DNA of 64,000 bases, from positions 72,283,349-72,347,348 of the forward strand of contig CM042150.1 of the NCBI GenBank assembly GCA_023376005.1. Direction: 5' to 3'. This document shows positions 36,033-46,952 of the stretch, piece after piece. A program made the translations under genes and the position numbers. This DNA is from Doryteuthis pealeii (lineage: Eukaryota; Mollusca; Cephalopoda; Myopsida; Loliginidae). Position 1 is the first letter of the stretch. Each line of letters starts with the position of its first letter. The notes below the pieces were generated by a model that did not search any database, was not told where the DNA came from, and saw only the letters and a program-made list of their open reading frames with translations.

Positions 36033-36146
36033 TGTCAATAGGCATTTAAATGTCAGTATATATAGCCAATTAACTTTCTTCCTCTTTTGCCAAAGAGTTT
36101 CCTCTACAAACTGAAACGGTTCAAGGGAGATAACTCATTATCCACA
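36033..36146 (-). repeat. 5' LTR of the second copia copy
   Basis: Matches 5984-6117 with an internal deletion; minus strand starts TGTGGATAATGAG and ends CTATTGACA. The following primer-binding site reads TTGCTAGCAGA, diverged from TTGGTAGC. Confidence 0.75.
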
Positions 36147-36264
36147 GGTTGGGAAGAGAGGTGCCACTCAAAAAGAGAAGAAATCTCTCCGTTACAAAAA
36201 TATGACACATCACTCAATAAGTCCCAGGCCTGACATATAGATGGCGCCACTAATAAAAAAAAAT

Positions 36265-36438
36265 CCAGTTTTGTCCCGGAAAACACAGACACACACACAC
36301 ACACACACAAAAAAAAACCTCCACAAATTCATTTTGTCCGATCATAAATTGAAGTTGTATGAGATAGCAGAGATGTTTAAGGTATCAGAAGGCAGTGTAG
36401 TCACCATTTTGCATGAACATTTCTCAATGATAAACTTT
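36265..36438 (+). repeat. Inverted duplicate of the mariner transposase N-terminus
   Basis: TTTTGTCCCGGAAAACAC and, after a CA repeat, coding for DHKLKLYEIAEMFKVSEGSV. It is the reverse of 37170-37316 on the other strand. Diverged by several substitutions, so it is not a recent assembly duplicate. Confidence 0.8.
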
Positions 36439-36454
36439 TAAGCAAAATTCGACT

Positions 36455-37510
36455 TTATTCATTAACATAGTCTCCTTCTAGGGTGATACACTGATTCCAA
36501 TGCTTCTCTAACAATTCAATGCCTTTTTTGTAGAACGATTTGACTTTGGCCTCAAAATACGCCTTAGTTTCCGATATCACTTCTTCATTGGAGCCAAATA
36601 TCTTTCCTTGGAGCATTCTTTTGAGATCTGCAAACATCCAGTAGTCGCCGGGGGCCAGATCTGGAGAATAGGTTGGCGCGGAAGTAATTCGAAGTGCAAT
36701 TCATGTAGTTTTGCCATCGTTGTAATCGACTTGTGACACGGTGCATTGTCTTGGTGAAAGAGCACTTTCTTCTCCTTCATTTGTGGCCGTTTTTTTTGTT
36801 TTGTTTTTTTGGCGATTTCTTCCGTCAAATGCATCAATAATGCTATATAATATTCGCTATTAATGGTTCTTCCTTTCTCAAGGTAATCGATGAACAAAAT
36901 ACCTTGCACATCCCAAAATACGGAGGCCAAAACCTTGCCTGTTGATGTTTGCGTTTTTGGTTGCTTCGGACGGCTTTCACCTGCTGCTGTCCACTCAGCT
37001 GACTGCCGATTTGACCCCGGAGGGAAGTGGTGGATCCTTGGTTCCATCCATTGTCACATATTTACGCAAAAACTAATTTTTGTTGCGTTGAAACAGTCGC
37101 AAATAACGCTCTGAATCGTCGACGCGTTGTTTTTGATCAGCTGTGAGCAAACGCGGCACCCACTTTCTCATTGACAAATGTTCATACAAAATGGTGAATA
37201 CACTTCCTTCTGATACCTTCAACTCCTTCGCTATCTCATGCAATTTCAATTTACGATTGGCCAAAACGAGTTTGTGGAGTTTTTTTGGAGGGGGGTGTTT
37301 TCCGGGACAACTGCCGAATTTAGGCGACCTGAGCGTTCAGCATCATTTGTGACTGTACGAGCGCGTTTAAAGTCAGTATACCACCTCTAAACAGTTGTTT
37401 CTGACGGAGCAGAGTCTGAATAACACTTATCAAGCCATTGCTTTGCTTGAACAGTATTTTCCCATCAGAAAGCAATGCTTTATCAACACATGAAATTCAG
37501 ATTTTTCCAT
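36455..37510 (-). pseudogene. Mariner transposase (frameshifted)
   Basis: ATG at 37510, last sense codons GDYVNE with stop at 36455; about the normal 345 residues. N-terminal HTH includes KLKLHEIAKELKVSEGSVFT. The first catalytic Asp region (YVTMD then IHHF) is split by a frameshift near 37040. The second lies in VLFHQDNAPCHKS, and the third in YSPDLAPGDYWMFADLKRML, giving the D,D34D triad of mariner. A cut-and-paste enzyme, now non-functional. Confidence 0.88.
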
Positions 37511-37675
37511 TGTTTTGAGAATTCGGAATTAAATAATTGTAATTTGTAAACTAATAATCCGATTGGGCTCAAATTTTGACACGTGCTATTTGAAGGCTGG
37601 TACTTTATAAAAATCAAATGGATTTTTTTAATTAGTGGCGCCATCTATAGGTCAGGCCCAGGACTTATTGAGTGA

Positions 37676-38389
37676 TATGTTATGAAGTCTCTTTTACAAA
37701 CGATGGCCCAGATTGCTTCTGACTCCCATCTCTTTTCCTTTGCTTACTTCAATTTATTGGCCTCTTTAACATCTTTTGGGGAGAATAGATTGTTAAACAT
37801 CTTTTGTGTTCTCTTCTTTTATTCACTGATCTAAGGTGTATTTTATATAACCAGATCCACCACCTTAAGGAACATGAGTGACCACATTTTGGGATGAACT
37901 AATTAATTTGACATCTCAGAGTCAACTGATTAATTTCTTCCTCTATTTTCCAGCATCGTCGGATCACGTGACTTTAGTTCAATGAAAACCTGGGTTATCG
38001 CCTGTCACTCAAACTCATCTGACCTAATGTCTCTGAGTACAATTTCTATTTCCCTTTTCAAATTCTACGCTACTCTTAAAATAACATTGACATAATCTAT
38101 TATTTAACACTTATTGCACAATCTGAAAGAGACATGCACATGATGTACTGTACCCTTTTCTTGAGGCCATGCAATGCATTTGGCTTAGGAGTCAATCTGA
38201 AATTTCTATTATTTGTTTTTAACAGTTAACTCTTTAAAACAGTCACCAGAGATTCATGAAAGATTTCTGAAGAATGAAACTTTGAATCTCCATTCAGTCA
38301 AATTCTTTAACCCTTCAGAAACTAAAATAAAACTCAGAAATTGACTTTGCAGATTAATTCTGTTTCCATGACAACCTATTTTTTAATTT
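37676..38389. other. Intergenic DNA without recognised features
   Basis: No coding similarity or clear repeat recognised on either strand. Confidence 0.5.
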
Positions 38390-39195
38390 TTTAAAAATCA
38401 AATGAGCAAATGTTGAAGACCCCCCCCCCTCTATGATATTAACATTTTTTCAATTTTTTAAAATGAAATAAGCTATTTCTCTGAATTTTTGAGATGAGGC
38501 TTGATAATTTGTATTATTTGTATTATTTGGACTCATCTTTATTGTTATCTACTCAATGTTTCAGCCATGACCGGGTAAAAGTGTTTAACTGTGTTAAGTA
38601 TTCTATGTTATCGCCCTTGGCCATGATTGAACCTGCAACCTAGAGATGGTTGTCACTTAGAATTGTATTAACTCAACCCTCATATCCATTGCACCATGTG
38701 TCCAACTGGTTAACGGAATGAGAAGAGTCTACTCTCATAGATTGAATAAAGGGTTCAGTTCCAAGTTCGGTAAAGGCTTCCGAGTTTGACAAGACAGTTT
38801 GAAGAGAATGTTCCCGTGTCCGAGAAGGTTCTCGAGTTCGACAAGAAACACCTGAAGAGGCTGGAGGGCACATCGACTGAAACGTTGTGTAGATAACAAT
38901 AAAGATGAGGACAATAATTCAAATAATACAAATAGAATAAGCTATTCGTTATAAAATTAAGTTATTAATGAACGCTGGAAACTTCACTAAAATTGGACAA
39001 TTCCCTGTTTTTTGGTAATTGGTTTAAAATTTAAAAAATAATTTAGTACCTTTCTTGAGTAAAATTGCACATACTTACTAATCATCATTACACAAGCGAA
39101 TGATTGGTTTCCTTAGAAAGAAAATTACTAAATTAAAAACCGAAACCTGAAATCGATACCAAAATCAAAATTGCCAAACCACCCAACTCTACTGC
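38390..39195. repeat. Dispersed repeat family D1 (copy 2, interrupted)
   Basis: Reverse-orientation match to 26641-27200. It is split by the insertion at 38478-38935; removing that insertion and one copy of AATAAGCTATT restores the parent arrangement seen in copy 1. Confidence 0.75.
38467..38946 (-). mobile_element. 458-bp SINE-containing insertion with 11-bp target duplication
   Basis: AATAAGCTATT flanks the insertion at 38467-38477 and 38936-38946. Inside, an inverted pair (about 38510-38573 and 38870-38932, sharing TCATCTTTATTGTTATCTAC and its inverse) surrounds a tRNA-like head: on the minus strand TGGTGCAATGG (A box, 38686-38696) and GGTTCAATC (B box near 38625). The same tRNA-like head occurs at 29550-29655. 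Confidence 0.75.
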
Positions 39196-39427
39196 CATAT
39201 ATACGGCAATTTGTGCAAATAATCTAATGGTTTCACTGAAAGAGCATCAAAATGTGCCACATACTGAAATTCACAATGAATTATTCAAATATCACATGAA
39301 TGAATCTGCAATCGAGAAGCTAGCCTTTTGAGTCATCTGCATGTAAATGGGCATGCAAATCTTAATTGAAGAGATGGTATTATCCTAACAAGAATCGAAA
39401 ATAATCATGCATGCATGAAAGTCACGT

Positions 39428-39470
<43 letters not shown>
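39428..39470. repeat. (TA)n microsatellite
   Basis: Alternating TA, intergenic. Confidence 0.85.
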
Positions 39471-39472
<2 letters not shown>

Positions 39473-40350
39473 CTTTTTGTTCATCCATCCACTCAGTCGT
39501 AAAAGTTTGCAGAAAATATTTAAGTGGTAAATCTGCCCATAATGTTTAAATGGTGTTCTCTTTTATCATTGATAACTGAATCAGAAAATGTTACATTTTA
39601 ATTTTTATTACTTGCTTTAGTTTTGTACATAAGTAAATCTAGATCAAATATATACTCGTACTCTTGAAATTGCTCGCAAGAACCGTCGTAAAGAACCGTC
39701 AGTATTTGGAAATCAATTCATAATTTGATTGTGAAGTGTCAATGGTAGGTTTTTATTAACGTCCTTTTCTCCCTCAATTCTTTTTTGTGAGATCATCAGC
39801 AAACCACCAAACTGCAATATATTCCGACAATGCAACCAGACAAGACTAGAACAGCAAGACTAGTCAAAATCACTATTTGGAACCAGCGATGTCGTCGTTG
39901 TAAACGCTGGAATAAAAATGTGATATGAAAAATAAGTACGTCATATTATAAAGGTTTGATATGAAAATATTATAATTATTGTTCCATCACTTAGAATCAT
40001 GAATTCATAAAAAAAACCCAGATCAATTGAGTGAGATGTCTACAAGGAAATTGTAGCATACAGTAATTTTACTTTGTATATATTGAAAGATAGGGTCGGC
40101 CTAAGGGTTCCTGGTACTATGATCAAGCTGAACTTAGGAACCTAATCATAGCATCATTTTATATATTTATGTTTTACAGTGAAAATATAACAAGTTTATT
40201 GCATTAATCAGATCAAGCAAATGGTACTGGCTGAGTATTTACTTAAACTTTAGCAAATTATACCATGTCTGAGAGTTCCTGATTCGGTTTTCGTGGGTTA
40301 TTTAATGCCAAAGCCATCATTGTAGAAGAACAGTAATAGTATTGTTTAAC
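39471..40350. other. Intergenic stretch, nothing assigned
   Basis: No ORF of note. It could contain a non-coding 5' exon of the downstream phosphonatase gene, but nothing in the sequence shows this. Confidence 0.4.
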
Positions 40351-40384
40351 CAATAGGTGGGGGGTGAGGTGACTCATCTTTTGA

Positions 40385-40475
40385 AAGTAAATGCAATAGC
40401 TCGACTGGAGTTCGAACTCACTACGATGTTGCAGTCCAGCACGTTAGCCGCTATGCCACGGGACCTCCCACCCCG
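40385..40475 (-). repeat. tRNA-derived SINE head (family S2-like)
   Basis: Minus strand TGGCATAGCGG (A box, 40448-40458) and GAGTTCGAACTCC (B box near 40407-40419) with tRNA-like spacing. Confidence 0.7.
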
Positions 40476-40479
40476 AAAG

Positions 40480-41493
40480 TTCCTGATTGTCAGTGTTAGG
40501 ATTATGACAGCTATAAGTCGGTGTAATGTGACAGGAAGTTATCTTATCTTGGATGTCTTGGTTTGGATGTCTTATTTGATCTCTCAACACATCTCACTTC
40601 TCTCATCTCGTAATCGTTGGTCACGTGAGAAACGAGACCTCTTTTCTCAAGATCTCTTTGGTCATGATTAGGTGAAGTGAACACCGATTCTTATCTCTCG
40701 CCCGCAAGATAAATCCTATTGGCAAATAATGGCGATGAAGACCCTTCAAGTTCTTTGCATTACCTTTTCTATTGCCAAACATTTTTAGTTGTTCTTTCGA
40801 GCATTATGTACAATTCAACTTTTTGGGACATATATTACATATTATTACAGTTTGGCATGCTGTTGTGTATTAAATACCCATATGTTTACTGTTCATATGA
40901 GTTTGTTTTTGTCTTTCCTTACCAAATATTCAGTGTTAATGTATCCATGAATACAATGATGCAATATACTGATCTACTGTCTGTTATATATCAATAATGC
41001 CCAGTTCTTATATCGGAACACAAAGATCACGAAGAGGGCACAGAGAGGAAGATAGAATAGTTAAAATAACAACATATAAAATGGAAGGCAAAAAGTTGCC
41101 ACCTCGTCTTACAGCTGTTTTTTTTACTCCCAGTATTCTGACTTCTCTTCTGTATAATTCTTGTGTTGGCTGTTTTTATTCTGTAAAGTTAATTTTCTTA
41201 TTTTTCCATTTGTATATAGAATGACCTACTGTCTCAGACACATGACAGGCTCCCCCTAGTACTTGGCAGCCTGGGATACAGTTCATGTTACTCAGGACAA
41301 CAGCCAGTTATAAGCCTGGTCTCTTTACAGAAACCGGTGAATCACAAAAATGCTGTCTTGAAAGAATTTCAAAAATTAAAAAAAAAAATAGGCATTAAAA
41401 TCCTATTTTAGATACTGTTATTAAGCAAATCATATTGAAAAAAATTCTCTCTTCACTTTTTCTTTTCACACGTTTATCATTTCTGCTTACCCC

Positions 41494-41543
<50 letters not shown>

Positions 41544-43400
41544 CGCACACCACAGAACGGGAACAAATACACCCACATAGGTACACCTAAAGTTTAAGCA
41601 ATAAATAAATCCATGTACTCACAGTGACGATAGGACAAGTGGATACTTCCTGGAAAATGATAGCGTGGAATTGCCTAAAAATAATTATACGTATATGAAA
41701 TGTAAGAAATATTTTTGTATTTTATATTTTTGTGATATAAGTTCTTCATATTTAAAATTAAGTTTTGAATGGAAATAATTTATCAACCTCAAATCAACAA
41801 GTGAAATTCAATAATTTTCTGGTCAACAAAAATACAACAGTTGTGTTGAATTTGTATTATGCTTCAACGATGAGGATCAAATTAAAAAGTCAGTCATTAA
41901 CGTTCTTGATTGCGATTGTTAATCAGTCAGAGTTTTGGAATTTAGCTGAAGTGAAAATCTTTGCAATATCAAACTTTAAATACAGTGAAACTATGGTAAA
42001 TATTTTATTTCCTATGGATATATTTCAAGCATTTGAATAATATATAATGTTCATAATCAATAGTATAGACTAAAAATGGATTTTTGATTTGTTAATTTTG
42101 TAGTTGCACTTGTTAACTTTGATTTTTCAGACACTAACGAATCCAATTTGTGTGTGGTCTGGTAATAAATTGATATTTACAGAAAGCAACTTGAGTCAGA
42201 ATTTAAGAGAAGAAGAGAATTTAAAATGAAAAAAAAAAACAAAACAATCAATGGAAATTTTATTCTTGGAAAATGGTTCTCTGAAGCAGGAAAATTGCTA
42301 TTCACTTTGTGGATAAAGTGTGCAGTGTTTTTGTGGACCACGAGGGTTAATTTTAGAATTGTTGGAGGGATTGGCCGAAAGCTTGGGCCTACTGCTGCTA
42401 TTTTGATGGGAGGGGATTAGGGACTCTTGGGTAGTGGAGCAGAGACGGTTAAAGTCGGCCTTTTTTTTTTAATACTGTCGAGCATATAGACAGAACGTAT
42501 CTCTGCCGAACTCCCGGTCTGCGCTATGGAGACTTTTATTTTTGGGGATCATAGGCCTCACAGGAATATTTTTAATTCAAAATTACCAAAAGATTCCTTA
42601 GAGAGTCAAAACTAACGGGCATGGTGTTGTAGAAGAGAAAATATAATTCCTTAGCCGTCGTAATGAGAAATTTGAATCCCTGGTTATCGATAAAAAAACA
42701 TTCCACTTTGGAGAATTTTTTGTGTGAAACTTCTTGTCGAAGTAATTTACCTTTTTTTGTATAAGGTACCCTTCGTGGTAGGAATGCATAGAGCGATGTA
42801 AAGCAATATGCCTGTGTAATTGTACCGGTCCCATTGATTGGCGAATAGAATAAACTTAAGCCTTGTTGCTGATGCTGGAGTCATGCACATGCTAGTGCCT
42901 TATGCCATGATATGGATAAAGCAAAAGAAAATACTCTTGTCAGGAAAGCAACAAAGAGCCTTTATCACCCTTATTAGAAAATGAGATTGTTTATAAAGAG
43001 ATCAAAGACAGTAGTAGAGTAGTTGTTTTGTAGATTCGGACAGCCATCGCTATTATTTTCCTGAAAGGAGACTAGATATTTTGAATTGTCATTCCAACCA
43101 CATGAAGGAAAAAGATGGTACTATTAAGTCTTGGGTTCTGCTCAGACGAGTTCAAGCGAGCTAGAATTCCTTGAAGTACCGCAGTTCGAACGCTCCACCA
43201 TCATTTTAAGTAACAAAAGTTTGTACCTTGATTTTAAAGTAAACTGTCACTGTTAAGTGATGATACTCCTTAGTGACTTACTGAAGTTGAAGTGGGATGA
43301 GAACATTTTCTCAGACTACCTTCTCATTTGGAACAAAATGTATTCAATACCTTGTGGCATAGAATCGTTTCATAGGTTTGTGTAGACACTTCTATTCTAG
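40480..43400. other. Intergenic DNA, mostly unassigned
   Basis: Several short ORFs without recognisable motifs and a CT microsatellite at 41493-41541. No gene supported. Confidence 0.45.
41493..41541. repeat. (CT)n microsatellite
   Basis: Near-uninterrupted CT dinucleotides, one slip at 41510. Confidence 0.9.
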
Positions 43401-43454
43401 ACTCTGATAGTGCTTTGGGATGCCTCACGAAAAGCATTTGTCTTTCAGAATGTG

Positions 43455-43595
43455 TGTTGTAGAGGAGTGAACATCCCTACAAGATGGACTGACCCAGAGC
43501 CATATAATAGTCGACGCAGCAGTGACAGAAGTCCGAAATTATTCGAACGAAATTACTGCGTCAACTCCACCCATTTGAACCTCCTTATTACAACA
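43455..43595 (+). repeat. LTR (left, internally deleted) of a head-to-head LTR pair
   Basis: Starts TGTTGTAGAGGAG and ends TACAACA, a 7-bp terminal inverted repeat. Relative to the right LTR it lacks about 111 bp containing the polyadenylation region. The primer-binding site follows at 43599. Confidence 0.8.
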
Positions 43596-43598
43596 GAT

Positions 43599-43616
43599 TG
43601 GCGACGAGGGTGGGAT
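43599..43616 (+). other. Primer-binding site complementary to tRNA-Ser(GCU)
   Basis: TGGCGACGAGGGTGGGAT, three bases after the LTR end, is complementary to the 3' end of eukaryotic tRNA-Ser(GCU), which ends ATCCCA.CCTCGTCG plus CCA. A diverged inverted copy overlaps it at 43615-43632 for the other LTR. Confidence 0.75.
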
Positions 43617-43635
43617 CTCATCCTCGTCGCCAATC

Positions 43636-43887
43636 TGTTGTATCCTTGAGGAGGAAAAAGATACACAGAGAACACAGGATGCGTGAATATGTATTTATTC
43701 AGCACTTTTAACATAGAACAAGAAGTAGTACAAACACAAGATAAACGTACAAAATAAGGAGGTTCAAATGGGTGGAGTTGACGCAGTAATTTCGTTCGAA
43801 TAATTTCCGACTTCTGTCACTGCTGCGTCGACTTTTATATGGCTCTGGGTCAGTCCATCTTGTAGGGGTGTTCACTCCTCTACAACA
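43636..43887 (-). repeat. LTR (right, full length 252 bp) of a head-to-head LTR pair
   Basis: On the minus strand it starts TGTTGTAGAGGAG, contains GAATAAATAC as polyadenylation signal and ends TACAACA, followed directly by an inverted primer-binding site. Arms 43455-43589 and 43756-43887 are reverse complements. No internal coding region is present. Confidence 0.8.
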
Positions 43888-43945
43888 GTCTGCAAAGATA
43901 ATAGTTTCTAAAGTAGTATTTCTTGTCATGAAATATATAACTTGC

Positions 43946-44145
43946 NNNNNNNNNNNNNNNNNNNNNNNNNNNNNNNNNNNNNNNNNNNNNNNNNNNNNNN
44001 NNNNNNNNNNNNNNNNNNNNNNNNNNNNNNNNNNNNNNNNNNNNNNNNNNNNNNNNNNNNNNNNNNNNNNNNNNNNNNNNNNNNNNNNNNNNNNNNNNNN
44101 NNNNNNNNNNNNNNNNNNNNNNNNNNNNNNNNNNNNNNNNNNNNN
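43946..44145. other. Assembly gap (200 N)
   Basis: Exactly 200 N, a typical fixed-size scaffold gap. ORFs drawn across it are meaningless. Confidence 0.99.
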
Positions 44146-44182
44146 ATCAACAAAAAATTTCGGTAAATTATTACGATATATT

Positions 44183-44662
44183 GGCTGACTGACTTAGGTC
44201 GGAAAATTAAAACGGGAAGTTTTTTGGTGGTACCCAATGACAGTTTAACTACAGTCTATGAATTAACATTTTGCGAATTGGGTTACGGTTTTAGGGGATT
44301 AAGGTTTATTTTTAATTACGTATTGCTTAAAAAAATAAAAAAAATTACTATACATTTAATGTTGAAAAATATTTTTTTTAAAACTAAGTTTAATTGAAAT
44401 TATACATTGCAATACTTAACACAAACAACTGTCTCAATAATAGATTCAATAATTAATTTCAATGGTTAATTAAATGTATAGTAATTTGGTTTTTTTGTTG
44501 TTTATTTTTTTAAAAATTAATACGTAATTAAAAACAACCTTAATCCTCTAAAACCGTAACCCAATTCGCAAAATGTTAATCCATAAACTGTAGTTAAACT
44601 GTCATTGGGGACCACCAAAAAACTTTCCGTTTTAATTTTCCGACCTAAATCAGAAGTCAGCC
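44183..44662. repeat. Foldback element with ~180-bp arms
   Basis: Left arm 44183-44360 and right arm 44469-44662 are reverse complements (GGCTGACT..TTAGGTCGGAAAA to ACTATACATTTAAT), loop about 108 bp. No ORF. No clear target duplication was found. Confidence 0.85.
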
Positions 44663-45197
44663 CTGTTGTTTTCATTCCCTGACCTGTAATTTTGATCTTT
44701 GGTCGTCCAGGCCTCCTGTCCTAATTTACACTATTGTTTTAGAGAGCCGATGTCAGACAAATTTCGGGCCAACTTGGATATTTTACGAGTCGTGTTTTTG
44801 TCGCTTTTCTAAAAATTATTTGAAATTTGAGTATTGTAAAAATTCAATTGAAATTTGTACAAATTCAATCGAAAAAAAGTTTTTTTTAAAGGTCGGGGAC
44901 AGTGTAAAATACAAAACACACAGAGCGTACGGCGTATGCTCCGTATGATTGATTTTACCCCCCCCTCTTTCCTAGTCATAAAATACAAATACAAATAAGA
45001 CCTCAAATGTCACCTTTATTAATACAATCTAAAATCATTCGAATTTCAAAAATCAAAATAATCAATACAATCAAACTAAATAATCAAACAAGATTTTTTT
45101 AAACATAAAAACAAAACAAAACATAAAATCAATTTGAGTCGTTTTTGTCGACAAATTAATGTAGATATTTTACACGCCCTCCTCCGATTTTATTGGT

Positions 45198-45387
45198 AAA
45201 CATTTTCAAGATAATATTAACCTTTATGCAAGTTTCATCGTGTTAAATATAGGAGGGGGGGTAAATTTAACAGGTGATACTTATTAATTTAATAGGTATC
45301 ACCACTTTTCCCTGTGAAATTTACCTCTCCTCCTATATTTAACACGATGAAACTTGCATAAAGGTTAATATTATCTTGAAAATGTTT
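45198..45387. repeat. 190-bp near-complete palindrome
   Basis: AAACATTTTCAAGATAATAT and its inverse form the outer ends; the middle GGTGATAC..ATTAA and TTAAT.GGTATCACC is also palindromic, so nearly the entire sequence folds on itself. Likely a MITE. Confidence 0.85.
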
Positions 45388-46039
45388 TGTCCATTCGAAA
45401 GAAGAAACATTAAAGTAATTTCTGGTGATCTAAAAAAAAAAAATTTTTCAACTTACGGAAATAATGAAAATTATGAACGAAAAGCAATGTTTACATTTTT
45501 GCACCGTTAAATTTAGTCATGTTCAAAAAGGGACATAACTCCTATTTTGTTTAGACCGGGTTATATCTCTTAGACCATTTTTATTAATGATAATGTTTCT
45601 CCGAGAAATTTTTATGGTTGCCCTAAATTGCTATTTTTTTACTATCTCGTATGTTTTCACAAATGGGTATTTCGAAATAAAAACATTGGAATTTCTATCC
45701 AATATCTTAAAAAATATTTTTCTTGGCAGTGTATCCAAAAAGACGTTTCTCTGTAGCAATTGATGTATTTATTTAGAAAGGGGGGGAACTGTGCCCGTTT
45801 TGTCATCCATAGTTGAAATTGACGATTTAAAAAAAAACTATATTAATTATATAAAAATCTTGGAAAATATGCAGCACATAATTTCGCACTTTCTAATTTA
45901 TATTTTTTGATAGATTATGTTTATGCCTATCTTTGGTCATTTTTTAAAGTTGGTCATAGATAGTGACAGGCATTCAAAATTGATCTTGAAATTTTTAAGA
46001 TAGTAAAAAACTCATTTTAACTTAGATAAGATACATTTT

Positions 46040-46460
46040 TTTGCATCAATTCAAAGAACAATATTGTTTTTAAAACTACAAAAAAAAAAAAAAATGCTAC
46101 ATGAATTATTTTTTGAGTTTTAAGAAAATAACTTTTAAATTTTCAAGTAACTTTTTTCAGGTGCTGAAATTTAAAAAAATATTTTTTTTATTTTTAATGT
46201 AGTCTTCTGAATTTGATCTTTCTAGAAATGTAGAAAATTAGGGATAGGAAATTTATTTAATTCAAATGACCTATTGGTTGAAAAAATCCCTACAATCATA
46301 ATTGATAAAAACATTTTTTTAATAAAATAATCTATTCATTATAGAATTACGTCATTAATGAATGAAGTGCTGAAAATTTAATTAAAATTGGACAATTCCC
46401 TGAATTTTGGTAATTGTTTTAAAATTAAGATTCTACATTTTTTATTACCTCCCTTGACAA
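46040..46460. repeat. Dispersed AT-rich repeats shared with 25.3 kb and 26.8 kb
   Basis: TTGCATCAATTCAA and ATTATTTTTTGAGTTTTAAG match 25300-25400. AATGAATGAAGTGCTGAAAA and AAAATTGGACAATTCCCTGA match family D1 (26641-27200; 38390-39195). Confidence 0.6.
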
Positions 46461-46952
46461 AGAATACACCTGCCTAATTGTTATGATTAAGAAATTCAAA
46501 GAAATTTGTTTTTATATGAAAGTTTAGGCTCTGTTCTTAGGGGAAGAAATTAAATGATTATTTACAATTTTAATTTCTTTTATAAAAGTTTAAAGAAAGA
46601 GGGAGGTGTTGCCATCCCAATATTTTGGCCATATCTAGTTCTCTAGTGTACTTTATTGAAAATAGATTGCTTAGTACAACAGGCCAAAACCATTATTTAT
46701 CATAGATTTTGTTTTCAGAGGTGTTCATTTTCAAAATGTCTTTATTGAGACCATCTTGTCAATAAGCAAAGCAGTTTTAGCTTTGTTTAACTCTAACACT
46801 GACTATTAGATTCAGATAGATTCAAGTGTCTAATAACATGTAGCATCTATTAATAATGAAGATTCATCTCAATTTGTCGGTAAATGAAACTATGTCTCAG
46901 CTTATGTCACATTACCTAAAATCATTAATACATAGAATAAAGATTTATTATT

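Larger units (their letters stand above)
33443..36146 (-). mobile_element. Second copia copy: gag deleted, 3' end missing, with nested insertion
   Basis: Closely similar to the element at 1623-6122. It keeps the 5' LTR (36033-36146) and leader, then jumps from just after the gag start directly to the protease (about 35949). Protease, integrase and the integrase-RT linker follow to 34465, are interrupted by 33610-34456, and resume at 33601-33443. RT, RNase H and the 3' LTR are absent. Frameshifts throughout. Confidence 0.85.
36210..37675 (-). mobile_element. Mariner-family DNA transposon, inactive and rearranged
   Basis: Terminal inverted repeats of about 45 bp: TCACTCAATAAGTCCCAGGC at the left and its inverse ending 37675. 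The right end is followed by TA as expected, while the left is preceded by CA, a probable mutated TA. Length 1466 bp. The transposase is on the minus strand. Between the left repeat and the transposase stop lies an inverted copy of the transposase 5' segment (36265-36438). Confidence 0.9.

Noticed and set aside
36241..36441. Independent small plus-strand gene in the mariner
   Set aside because: Its sequence is an inverted duplicate of the mariner transposase N-terminus.
43868..44237. ORFs across the N stretch
   Set aside because: They consist mostly of unknown residues from the assembly gap.
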